Part shown: in pieces, positions 1 through 9,065 of the stretch
Numbering within the stretch: position 1 is the stretch's first letter
Layout: each line of letters starts with the position of its first letter
Assembly: GCA_018333525.1 (NCBI GenBank)
Contig: JAGXTF010000105.1
Span: forward strand, 1 to 64,000
Origin: Bacteroidota bacterium
Lineage (GTDB): Bacteria > Bacteroidota > Bacteroidia > NS11-12g > UBA955
Direction of reading: 5' to 3'
Length of the DNA: 64,000 nt
Position numbers and translations under genes: made by a program
Notes under the pieces: model-generated
Told to the model about the DNA's origin: nothing
The model's database searches: none
The model's input: the letters and a program-made list of their open reading frames with translations, nothing else

Positions 1-263
1 TGTCTATGCCATGGGCATTTCATGCACGGTATGGATGATCTTGATGCCCAGACTGCGCGGGCCTCTTAACTGCAACTGGCCACCACCCCGCGATCGCCTG
101 CGCCGCCTATTAATAATGGAATTCCCTCCAGCGCTTTGTTCTGCAATCACTCCACACTCACAAAAAAGGAGTCGAGAGGTCCATATGGATGATGTTTTTC
201 AGGTGTCAAACACAAAGTTAGAAGTCCGGTCCCGATGTCGGTTTCCGTTTTCAGCATTTTCGG

Positions 264-720
264 TTATCCGCGTCGCTGGTAATCGGCTGAAAGCCACCGG
301 AGGAATACGTGGGATGTCAGATGTCAGAAGTTAGATGTAAAATACAAACAGCCTTTCGAAGCCGTGTACCGTTGTTGGTGTTCGCTTTCAGCATCTCTGT
401 TTATCCGCGTCGCTGTTTTACTGCTGAAAGCCACCAACGACGCAAAGTCCCAGATAAATCTTCTTTCAAAATGAGTTATCCGCGTCGCTGGTAATCGGCT
501 GAAAGCCACCGGAGGAATACGTGGGATGTCAGATGTCAGAAGTTAGATGTAAAATACAAACAGCCTTTCGAAGCCGTGTACCGTTGTTGGTGTTCGCTTT
601 CAGCATCTCTGGTTATCCGCGTAGCTGTTATACGACTGAAAGCCACCAACGACGCAAAGTCCCAGATAAATCTTCTTTCAAAATGAGTTATCCGCGTCGC
701 TGGTAATCGGCTGAAAGTCA
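264..720. repeat. 212-bp tandem repeat (units 264-475 and 476-687, partial third from 688), each unit holding two copies of a TTATCCGCGTCGCTG hairpin-like core
   Basis: TTATCCGCG occurs at 264, 401, 476, 613 and 688 (alternating spacing 137/75, exact period 212). The unit also repeats GGGATGTCAGATGTCAGAAGTTAGATGTAAAATACAAACAGCC at 311 and 523. Confidence 0.95.
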
Positions 721-768
721 CCAACAACGCCCAACCTACCTGAATCCAACAGACACCGTCCTGCAATC

Positions 769-1584
769 CTAAAAATTCGTATACCTATTAAACCTGCCGG
801 AACCCAAAAAACCAATCAGGGTAATGCCAAAACTTTCTGCCGTTTCTATTGCCAGACTACTGGGCGCACCAACTGCTGCTACAAACCGGATTCCAGCCAT
901 TGCAGCTTTTTGAACAAGTTCAAAACTCGCTCTACCACTCAATAATAAAATATGTTGGTTTAATGGCAGATTTCCGGACATCCATTGCATGCCAATGAGT
1001 TTATCCAAAGCATTGTGACGTCCAACATCTTCGCGAAGCGCAATTAAATTTCCTTCTAAATCAAATAATGCCGAAGCATGTATTCCACCTGTTTTATCGA
1101 ATGCATTTTGTGCATTTCTCAATTTATAATTTAATGAAAACAGAATTTCCTCAGAAACAGAAATTTGATGGACATCGCCGGAATATTTACTTACTGTTTT
1201 TATTGCTTCTATGCTGCCTTTTCCACATACTCCGCAACTGGAAGTGGTGTAGAAATTGCGCTGCATGTTTGAAGGATCAAATCGTACATCATCTGCCAAT
1301 TCCACAGTAATATAATTGCTTTCAACGCCAGGCAGGGTTTGAGAATGAAATACTTTTTTTATTTGATTCATTTCCTGAATTATTCCCTCAGTAAATAAAA
1401 AACCATTTGCTAAATCCATATCGTTTCCCGGAGTCCGCATGGTGATACTGATTTTTTGGATACCGGAATCTTTACTTTGAATGCTGATTTCCAATGGTTC
1501 TTCCACTGCAATATCATCCATTTTTTCAACCTTTTTCCCATTCTCAAATCGCAAAATCTGTTTTTGAGAAATTCCCGAATTCAT
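769..1584 (-). CDS. fdhD: Formate dehydrogenase accessory sulfurtransferase FdhD
   Basis: 271 aa with TTSSCGVCGKGS cysteine motif, ALREDVGRHNALDKLIG and LLSGRASFELVQKAAMAG typical of FdhD. Confidence 0.95.
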   Translation of the reverse strand: MNSGISQKQILRFENGKKVEKMDDIAVEEPLEISIQSKDSGIQKISITMRTPGNDMDLANGFLFTEGIIQEMNQIKKVFHSQTLPGVESNYITVELADDVRFDPSNMQRNFYTTSSCGVCGKGSIEAIKTVSKYSGDVHQISVSEEILFSLNYKLRNAQNAFDKTGGIHASALFDLEGNLIALREDVGRHNALDKLIGMQWMSGNLPLNQHILLLSGRASFELVQKAAMAGIRFVAAVGAPSSLAIETAESFGITLIGFLGSGRFNRYTNF

Positions 1585-1600
1585 CTTACAATTTTAAGTG

Positions 1601-2185
1601 TTAATGGCTGAAAAAAATCTGTACTTTTCGTTTTTCTTCTTCGCTGTCCACCGATTTCAGTGCAATTAGGTTATGTGGCGCAATCCATGCAGTATCAGAT
1701 TCTTCCAAATATCGCCGCAAACTATATTCGCCATTCATGAAATTTTGTTGTAATTCCCGCGCACTGTTATTTTCATAAATTGCAATTAATGGTTCTGCGA
1801 TTTTCGTTTCAGGATTTATATATGCAGTCGCTTTTTTCTCCATTTTTCTTTGCTGCAGCAAATGTGTAATATCAGATTGCGCGATATAAGGATAATCGCA
1901 TGCAACAACCAACCAAGGTCCGGATTTGTGCTGAAATGCGCTTAAAATGCCGCTAATGGGCCCGTGGCCGGCATATGCTTCGGCGTCTTGAATAATGTCA
2001 ACATCGGGATACAATGGAACTTGTTCTTCTCTGCAACCGAGGTATACGCTACTGCAATAGTTGCGCAATAATTGCATGACATAAATATATTGCGCAACTC
2101 CGTGGTATTTAATCAGTCCTTTTTCTTCGCCCATCCGGCTGCTCCTGCCACCCGCTAAAACCAGGCCATGGATTGCCCCTGTCAT
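1601..2185 (-). CDS. mobA: Molybdenum cofactor guanylyltransferase (MobA-like nucleotidyltransferase)
   Basis: GLVLAGGRSSRMGEEKGLIKYHG N-terminal nucleotidyltransferase signature and VVACDYPYI; adjacent to fdhD. Start could also be 2206. Confidence 0.88.
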   Translation of the reverse strand: MTGAIHGLVLAGGRSSRMGEEKGLIKYHGVAQYIYVMQLLRNYCSSVYLGCREEQVPLYPDVDIIQDAEAYAGHGPISGILSAFQHKSGPWLVVACDYPYIAQSDITHLLQQRKMEKKATAYINPETKIAEPLIAIYENNSARELQQNFMNGEYSLRRYLEESDTAWIAPHNLIALKSVDSEEEKRKVQIFFSH

Positions 2186-2204
2186 CTGAATTCGAAGGTA
2201 TCTC

Positions 2205-2250
2205 ATTTGGTATAAAAAACAAAGGCCGCCTTTTCCATGGAAAAGGCGGC
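2205..2250 (-). terminator. Rho-independent terminator of the efflux operon
   Basis: Perfect 28-bp palindrome GGCCGCCTTTTCCATGGAAAAGGCGGCC at 2223-2250, followed on the minus strand by TTTGTTTTTT. Confidence 0.8.
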
Positions 2251-2270
2251 CCGCAAATCAAATTTATTCC

Positions 2271-5200
2271 TCAAAAATTCAAATGTTCCAAGGCATCTGG
2301 TTTTGCATTTTCATCCGGATCGTATTTTTTTCCGAACCAGCCATACACACGAACTTTTAGTTTTTCATTCAGCAAATACATTGCTGGAACCAGAACCAAA
2401 GTAATTAATGTGGCAAAGCCCAAACCAAATATCATCGTCCAACTCAATGGACCCCAAAATGCAACACTGTCACCACCAAAGAATATATGTGGGTTAAATT
2501 CCGTAAACATGGTTACAAAATCAATATTCATTCCAACTGCCAAAGGAACCAGTCCAATCATTGCTGCAAATGCGGTAAGCAGAACAGGAGTCATACGTGT
2601 TCTTCCTGCTTCTAAAATAGCCTGGGTAAGCGGTACCCCTTCATGGCGCAACAAGTCAGTAAATTCCACAAGCAAAATTCCATTCCTTACCACAATTCCA
2701 GCCAGTGCCACAATTCCTATACCTGTCATTACCACAGAGAAATCCATATCAAAAATGGCAAATCCCAAAAGCACACCTATTACAGAAAAGAATATCTCTG
2801 TAAGAATAATGATAGGCTTGGAAATAGAATTGAATTGGGTAACCAGAATGATAATAATTAATCCAATGGAAGACATCATTGCCAGACCAAGGAAGCTCGC
2901 AGTTTCCTGTTGCTGCTCCTGCTCACCTGTCATTACAATTTCCACGTCGGAAGGGGCATCAAATTCTTTAATTGCAGATTGTACATTGGCAACAACTTCG
3001 TTCGGAGCGAATCCGGGTAAAGCGTTACTTGCAAGGGTAATTACCCGCTTCTGATTCAACCTGGTAATTCCACCATAACTCTGCGGATATTCCGGTTTGG
3101 CAATTGCCGACAATGGAACCTGACGTATCACACCGCCCATAACCATATCGCGGTAAGTAATGCGCATATTTAACAGTTCCTGCAAATCATTCGACTGCCC
3201 TTTTTGCAGTCGAACCATAATGGGATAGTCATCATTATCATCTCGGAATTTGCTCGCTTCATTTCCATAAATACTATTTCTCAAAGCCATTCCAATTTGT
3301 GCAGTGCTAATTCCCATTCTGTTTGCTTTTTCTCTGTCGATTCGGATAAATACTTCTGGTTTACTGCTCACAAAATCGCTCTTCAATTCTTCCACACCGG
3401 GTATTTGTTTTGCATCCAAAAAAGTTTTCAATTTTGTACCTGTAGAAACCAATGTATTAAATTCATCTCCGCGAATTTCAATATTCACGATTTTTCCTAC
3501 AGGAGGTCCATTTCTTTCAGGTTCAACGATAATTTCTACACCTGGAAATCCTTTGAGTCTGTCACGAATACTGTTTAATATTTTTTGTGTACTTCCACCA
3601 TTTCTTTTGCTGAATTCTACAAAAGCTACGGTAATTTTTCCCTTATTACTTGCAACACTTCGGTCACCGCTGTTTGGATCTGTTGCACCAACAGCAACAT
3701 TGGAAATTACACTCTCCACCATTGGATTTTTTTCTCCAATAATATCAAATACAATTTTCTCTGCTTTTCTGGTAACAGAATCTGTAAGAGTTGCATTGGC
3801 ACCAACTGGAAGTGTTAAATACACATAGGTGAAATTTGGTTCCGCCTGAGGAAAAAATACCACTCCCGGTTTGCGTATTCCGGTTATAATAAAAGAGGCA
3901 AAAAGTAGCACCACTGTACCAACAATCATCCAAATTGGTCTGCTCCCCTGAATACACCAACTCAGCATTCTTTTGTAAGAATTTTGAACTCTGGGCCATG
4001 TTTGATTCTGGAAATTTCGTATCACTTGTACCAGCCAAAATTTATGCATGCAGTATAATCCATACATCAGCACCAGAAAATTGCCTACTCCAAAACTGCC
4101 GGAAGCATAAAACAAGACGGCAAGTATTCCAAAAATAATACTGGTGCGTTTGAAACCTTTGGTAATTTTTTTATGAGATACTCCTTCTTCATGTGGCTTC
4201 ATAAAATCCACAGCAAATACAGGGTTTATAATGTAAGCTACGAGAAGTGATGCCAGCAAAGTAATAATTAAGGTTACCGGTAAAAAGAACATGAATTTAC
4301 CTACAATTCCCTGCCAAAACGCCAGAGGAACAAATGGTGCCAATGTGGTTAACGTACCGCTCAATACCGGAAGAAAAACTTCTCCTGCAGCTTTTTTTGC
4401 GGCAATTTTTATTGGAGTTTTTCCGTTTTGAAAAATCCGGTGTGTATTCTCAATTACAACAATGGCATCATCTACAACAATACCAAGTGCGAGTAAAAAG
4501 GAGAATAAAACAATCATATTCAGGCTAAAGCCAATGGTCGGAAATACCAGAAATGCAACAAAGCAGGAGAGTGGAACCGACATTGCAACGAACACCGCAT
4601 TGGTAGCTCCCATAAAAAACATCAGAATTACAGTAACCAGTACAAAGCCAATAATAATGGTATTAATTAAATCGTGTAAGGTTACTCTGGTTTGGGTACT
4701 TTGATCTCCTGTAATTACAACCTTAAGGTCTGGTGGATACGCTTTTGAAGCGCGCAACTCATCCACTATTGCCCTGCATTTGTCACTGGCCTCAATCAGA
4801 TTTTCTCCGGCACGTTTTACAATATTTAATGTAATTACCGGTTTGCCTTCCAATCTTGCATAACTCTCTTTTTCCTTATATCCGTCTTTCACTTCTGCAA
4901 CATCCCGGAGATACAAAATAGCCCCGCCACTGCTGCGCACAATCATATTTTCAATTTCTTCCTTGGATTTAAATTCTCCACTCACACTTAAGGAACGTTT
5001 CATGTCTCCAACATCCACGAGTCCGCCGGAAATGCGCATATTCTCAAAGCGAACTGCACTAATTACATCATCAAATGTGAGATTGGCGACATTCATTTTC
5101 TCCATATCCAGATTGATTTGTATTTCGCGATCCAGCGCCCCTACAACATCTACTCTGGTAATCTCCTTCAAACTTTCCATTTTGTCTTCCGCCATTTCTG

Positions 5201-5684
5201 CATAGCGTTTCAGCGTTTTTAAATCCATATCTCCGCTGATATTCATATACATAATTGGAATGTCTGAAAAGTTTACTTCCATAATAATGGGATCATTATC
5301 CAAATCCGAAGGAAGATCACTTTTGGCTTTATCTACTTCATCTTTTACCTTGGCCTTTGCTTCATCCACTTTCACATCTGTGTTGAATTCTACAGTAATA
5401 ATGCTGAAGTCCTGAATACTCTGACTTTTTAATTTTTTAACACCGCTGATAGATTTTATTTTCTTTTCAATGGGTTTGGTAATCAGATTCTCTATGTCTT
5501 TTGGTGAAGATCCCGGGTAGATGGTTTGAACGTAAATTGTTGGAATTACGATATCCGGAAAACGTTCTTTAGGTAATTTTATATAAGATAAAATACCGGC
5601 GAAAGTCACAAATAAGGTCAGAATATAGACACTCGTTTTGTTATCTATACTCCAACTGGATGGTTTGAATTCTTTAAAATTCAT
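2271..5684 (-). CDS. RND efflux transporter permease (AcrB/AcrD/AcrF family)
   Basis: 1137 aa with multiple TM segments, ALGIVVDDAIVVIENTHR, GIVALAGIVVRNGILLVEFTD; downstream of adaptor and TolC genes. Confidence 0.95.
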   Translation of the reverse strand: MNFKEFKPSSWSIDNKTSVYILTLFVTFAGILSYIKLPKERFPDIVIPTIYVQTIYPGSSPKDIENLITKPIEKKIKSISGVKKLKSQSIQDFSIITVEFNTDVKVDEAKAKVKDEVDKAKSDLPSDLDNDPIIMEVNFSDIPIMYMNISGDMDLKTLKRYAEMAEDKMESLKEITRVDVVGALDREIQINLDMEKMNVANLTFDDVISAVRFENMRISGGLVDVGDMKRSLSVSGEFKSKEEIENMIVRSSGGAILYLRDVAEVKDGYKEKESYARLEGKPVITLNIVKRAGENLIEASDKCRAIVDELRASKAYPPDLKVVITGDQSTQTRVTLHDLINTIIIGFVLVTVILMFFMGATNAVFVAMSVPLSCFVAFLVFPTIGFSLNMIVLFSFLLALGIVVDDAIVVIENTHRIFQNGKTPIKIAAKKAAGEVFLPVLSGTLTTLAPFVPLAFWQGIVGKFMFFLPVTLIITLLASLLVAYIINPVFAVDFMKPHEEGVSHKKITKGFKRTSIIFGILAVLFYASGSFGVGNFLVLMYGLYCMHKFWLVQVIRNFQNQTWPRVQNSYKRMLSWCIQGSRPIWMIVGTVVLLFASFIITGIRKPGVVFFPQAEPNFTYVYLTLPVGANATLTDSVTRKAEKIVFDIIGEKNPMVESVISNVAVGATDPNSGDRSVASNKGKITVAFVEFSKRNGGSTQKILNSIRDRLKGFPGVEIIVEPERNGPPVGKIVNIEIRGDEFNTLVSTGTKLKTFLDAKQIPGVEELKSDFVSSKPEVFIRIDREKANRMGISTAQIGMALRNSIYGNEASKFRDDNDDYPIMVRLQKGQSNDLQELLNMRITYRDMVMGGVIRQVPLSAIAKPEYPQSYGGITRLNQKRVITLASNALPGFAPNEVVANVQSAIKEFDAPSDVEIVMTGEQEQQQETASFLGLAMMSSIGLIIIILVTQFNSISKPIIILTEIFFSVIGVLLGFAIFDMDFSVVMTGIGIVALAGIVVRNGILLVEFTDLLRHEGVPLTQAILEAGRTRMTPVLLTAFAAMIGLVPLAVGMNIDFVTMFTEFNPHIFFGGDSVAFWGPLSWTMIFGLGFATLITLVLVPAMYLLNEKLKVRVYGWFGKKYDPDENAKPDALEHLNF

Positions 5685-5706
5685 AAAAGATTTTGCTTAC
5701 CGGTGA

Positions 5707-6855
5707 TTATTTATTTTCGGAAACTTTAGGATTGGTAACGGTTATCTCTTGTCCATTGTTGAGCTCCTGATATCCGGTTACCACAATTTTTTCACCCGCC
5801 TCCAGGCCAGAAATAATTTCTGTTTTGTTGTCTCCGGTTTCACCGGTTACAACAGTTTTTCTGGAAGCAAAAGACTTGCCGTCACGTGTTTCTGCAATTA
5901 CAACATAGTTGCCATCTTCAGAGCTTTGAATACAATTTGTAGGTACTGAAATAGCCTTCGTATTTGTATATTTTACTATCTTCAGTTTGGCAAGCATATT
6001 GGGTTTAATCTCGTTGCTCACAGGTACAGAAATTTCAATGCGGAATGTCCGGTTCATTGGGTCAATTACTTTGCTTGCAAATGTGATTTTGGAATCAAAT
6101 TTTTTATGGATATCTGCAAATTCAACCATGGCTTTGTCGCCAATTTTCACTGAGCCTGAATAGCTTTCTGCAATATCCGCTACTATTTTCATCTGACTTA
6201 AATTCACCACTTTGAACAGGGGTAATCCGGGAGAAGCAATTTGCCCCACTTTGGTATCTACGCTCTCAATCGTGCCGCTGATAGGTGCTTTCACCGTATA
6301 CATTGCAATTTGTGCATCCAGGGTTGCCAGATTTTTTTCTAATGCTTCTTTTTGATTTTTAGCGGTTAAATATTGAATTTCAGTACCAACTCCTTTTTGC
6401 CAAAGTCTTTTTTGTTTTTCAAAAACAGTAGTAGCAAATGTCACTTGCTGTTCCAGTTGCAAACGGCTTTGTACAAGCGTTGAATTATCCAGATAGGCGA
6501 GAGCCTGACCTGCAGAAACTGCCTGTCCCGGCTTTACCAAAACGGAAGTAACTGTAGAAGGTACCTGAGCTGTAGCAATGGTATTTTGATCCGCATCCGC
6601 TTTACCATCTATAACCAAAAAGCTTTGAAATTCGCCAATAGCAATTTCGCTGGTTTCCACCAGTTTTCCGCTTTCTTTTACAGGCTCCAGTTTTGCAATT
6701 TCATCCTCCAGTTTTTTAGCCTTGGTTTGAAGTGCTGCAATTTCTCCTTTTAAGGATGCCAGTTCATCTTTTTTCTTGTCGAGTGCTGTTTTGCTTTTGC
6801 CACATGCAGCAAGCATTACAACCAGTGCAAGGGATATATGGATAAGGTTTTTCAT
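5707..6855 (-). CDS. RND efflux periplasmic adaptor subunit (HlyD/MFP family)
   Basis: Lipoprotein-like N-terminus (MLAACGKSK), coiled coil, VKAPISGTIESVDTKVGQIASPGLPLFKVVNLSQMKIVADI lipoyl/barrel motif. Confidence 0.93.
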   Translation of the reverse strand: MKNLIHISLALVVMLAACGKSKTALDKKKDELASLKGEIAALQTKAKKLEDEIAKLEPVKESGKLVETSEIAIGEFQSFLVIDGKADADQNTIATAQVPSTVTSVLVKPGQAVSAGQALAYLDNSTLVQSRLQLEQQVTFATTVFEKQKRLWQKGVGTEIQYLTAKNQKEALEKNLATLDAQIAMYTVKAPISGTIESVDTKVGQIASPGLPLFKVVNLSQMKIVADIAESYSGSVKIGDKAMVEFADIHKKFDSKITFASKVIDPMNRTFRIEISVPVSNEIKPNMLAKLKIVKYTNTKAISVPTNCIQSSEDGNYVVIAETRDGKSFASRKTVVTGETGDNKTEIISGLEAGEKIVVTGYQELNNGQEITVTNPKVSENK

Positions 6856-6874
6856 TTTGTTTTTTTATTAAAGA

Positions 6875-8251
6875 TTAATTGAGTATTACGGTGCCTGCTG
6901 ATTTTTTTAATTCGAGTTTGCTTACTACCAAATCATAAAGTGCATTCATATAATTGGTTTGAGCAGTTTTCAAGTCATTCTCCGCCTGAATTATTTCCAA
7001 TGTACTACCAACTCCTTCATTGAATTTAATGTTGGCTTTGTCATAAATTTCATTTGCGAGATCCAGATTCATTTTTAATGTTTCTGCCTGTTTTATATTT
7101 ACGTCATATGTAAGTTTCGCATTGTTGTATTCCAGTGTTGCGGCATTTTCAAAATTCCGGATATCATTCAATGTTTTTTCTCTGCGCAAACGCACATCCA
7201 TTATTTGAGAATGTTTTCTGAATCCGTCAAAAACCGGGATACTGACATTCAAACCCCAAATGGTAGATGGAATAAAATCATTGTTTGGGGTAAGATTGCT
7301 TTTGAAAAAATTAAATTCACTTCTGTTAGTGGTTTCTTGATGTTGCAGGAATCCAACCAGTGTGGGGAAATAGCCGTATTTGTATCGTTTTTCATCCAGA
7401 TAACTCAAACCCAATGTTTGATTTAATAATTTATATTCTATTCTGTTTTTTGCATCAAAACTATTGCTCACTGTTTCTGCAAGTGGTATCAGACTGTTGA
7501 TGGTTTCCAGATTATCAACCAGCTGAATGCTATTATTCACATCCATTCCGATTTGGAGTTTCAGTAAATTCTGAGTTACCAAAATGGCATTTTGCAACTT
7601 TTCTTTTTGAACCTTCAAATTGGAAACCGCAAGTTGGAGGCGTTGAACATCCAACTTTTCTGCGAATCCTTCTTCATTTAATGTGCTTACATCACTCAAA
7701 CTTTTTTCTAACGTGGCGAGTGTGCTGTTAATCATTTCCATGTTTTTGGAAGTGGTCAGTGCAAGTAAATAAGCCTTTGCTACAGCCATATGCAGATCAT
7801 TCAATGATTTTATTTCAAAACTGTTGGTGAGGTTTACGTAATCTTCAGCGGCCTTTAAACCCATAAAAAAGGTGCCATCAAACAGCAGTTGGTTCAGCCC
7901 GATGGATGCATTGGCAGCATACTTCTGCTGAAAGCGAAAGAATAAATATTCCGGATTACCACCAAGAAAATTTTTCACATAACTACCCGGAATCTGCAGA
8001 TAATCACTGTAACCGGCTGTTGCATTTACCTGAGGCAATCCACTTGCCTTTATGGTATTAACGGTTTGCTTGGCAATGAGAATATCAGTTTGGGCATTTT
8101 GCAAAACAGGACTGTTTTTTTCCGCGTAAGCGATGGCGTCCTTTAAGCTTAAACTTACGGACTCCTGGGCATAGATCATGGTTGCCATGAGAAATACAGG
8201 CAACAAGCTCAATCTTTTCATATATAAGGTATGTGTTAAGGGTTTTTTCAT
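6875..8251 (-). CDS. TolC family outer membrane efflux protein
   Basis: Signal peptide, SLSLKDAIAYAEKNSPVLQNA, repeated OEP coiled-coil pattern; 4-bp overlap with the upstream TetR gene. Confidence 0.92.
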   Translation of the reverse strand: MKKPLTHTLYMKRLSLLPVFLMATMIYAQESVSLSLKDAIAYAEKNSPVLQNAQTDILIAKQTVNTIKASGLPQVNATAGYSDYLQIPGSYVKNFLGGNPEYLFFRFQQKYAANASIGLNQLLFDGTFFMGLKAAEDYVNLTNSFEIKSLNDLHMAVAKAYLLALTTSKNMEMINSTLATLEKSLSDVSTLNEEGFAEKLDVQRLQLAVSNLKVQKEKLQNAILVTQNLLKLQIGMDVNNSIQLVDNLETINSLIPLAETVSNSFDAKNRIEYKLLNQTLGLSYLDEKRYKYGYFPTLVGFLQHQETTNRSEFNFFKSNLTPNNDFIPSTIWGLNVSIPVFDGFRKHSQIMDVRLRREKTLNDIRNFENAATLEYNNAKLTYDVNIKQAETLKMNLDLANEIYDKANIKFNEGVGSTLEIIQAENDLKTAQTNYMNALYDLVVSKLELKKSAGTVILN

Positions 8252-8847
8252 TTTAAAAAATCTTTGGCCACCTCGAGTCCTTTAGGAGTGCAAATGGCGT
8301 TGAGATGGTATTTGATGATTTCAAGGTAGAAATCCGCATAGGAAGCTTCTTTATTCATCTGTATTAATGTTTCCGGACCATGGTTCATCAGACACAGATA
8401 TAAATATGCTGTGGTATTCTGTTCCAGATCATCGCGGTAAAAGCCCTGTTGAATTCCCGCTTTGATATTTCCGAGAACTTTATTGATAAAAGTGTTTTGG
8501 CGGTAATTGGTAAAATGCGCATAGATCTCCGGATGGTATTTTTGAAGATCATATATCATGGAAGGATTGATCTCTTTGAGATAAGATGAAACGAAATGTG
8601 CTATTCGGATTACCTGATGTACCGGATTGGTTTCTTCACTAAGCACCTTATCCACTCCGGCCTCAATCACTTCCAGGTCGTGATCCATGGTTTTGGTGAT
8701 CAGTTCGTTTTTATCGCGAAAGCAGCGATAGAGGGTTTTTTTGGAGATGGACATTTCCCTGGCAACGTCATCCATACTCACGCTGCGCACGCCGAAACGC
8801 TTAAACATTCCCCACGCAGTATCTATTACTTTTCTTACTTGTTCCAT
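8248..8847 (-). CDS. TetR/AcrR family transcriptional regulator
   Basis: N-terminal HTH FGVRSVSMDDVAREMSISKKTLYRCFRDKNELI; start set at MEQVRK (ATG 8845-8847). Confidence 0.92.
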   Translation of the reverse strand: MEQVRKVIDTAWGMFKRFGVRSVSMDDVAREMSISKKTLYRCFRDKNELITKTMDHDLEVIEAGVDKVLSEETNPVHQVIRIAHFVSSYLKEINPSMIYDLQKYHPEIYAHFTNYRQNTFINKVLGNIKAGIQQGFYRDDLEQNTTAYLYLCLMNHGPETLIQMNKEASYADFYLEIIKYHLNAICTPKGLEVAKDFLK

Positions 8848-8876
8848 GAAAATCGCCGCGAATATATAAAAAAAAG

Positions 8877-8918
8877 AAACTTTGGAAACTATTGGAGTAA
8901 AAAAAGTTTCCAAAGTTT
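8877..8918 (-). promoter_or_regulatory. Probable TetR operator overlapping the promoter of the tetR-tolC-hlyD-RND operon
   Basis: Perfect 14-bp arms AAACTTTGGAAACT / AGTTTCCAAAGTTT separated by 14 nt, 30 bp upstream of tetR. On the minus strand TTTG-N19-TAGTTTCC resembles the Bacteroidota TTTG/TAnnTTTG promoter. Confidence 0.7.
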
Positions 8919-9065
8919 TTTAAACCCCAAATTTTTTCGATAAAATTCCGTTTTGGGTAAAACCAATGCGGTGAGAAATGGCGCAATCCCTGATCCTGAA
9001 GGGCTGTAATCTCACACTTCGCAACGCAATCAAGGAGTGCATTCAACCAGGTTGGAAATGTACTT

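Noticed and set aside
309-706. Two near-identical 61-aa ORFs (MGCQMSEVRCKIQTAFRSRVPLLVFAFSIS...)
   Set aside because: They are translations of the two 212-bp repeat units; there is no protein-like signature and the conserved feature is the DNA hairpin pattern
264-720. Possible CRISPR array
   Set aside because: Alternating 137/75-nt spacing, repeats imperfect, intervening sequence is itself duplicated rather than unique spacers, and no cas genes
2173-3828. Long + strand ORFs (293 aa and 174 aa) opposite the RND permease
   Set aside because: Antisense to a clear, complete RND coding sequence; low-complexity Ser/Ile/Thr composition typical of shadow ORFs
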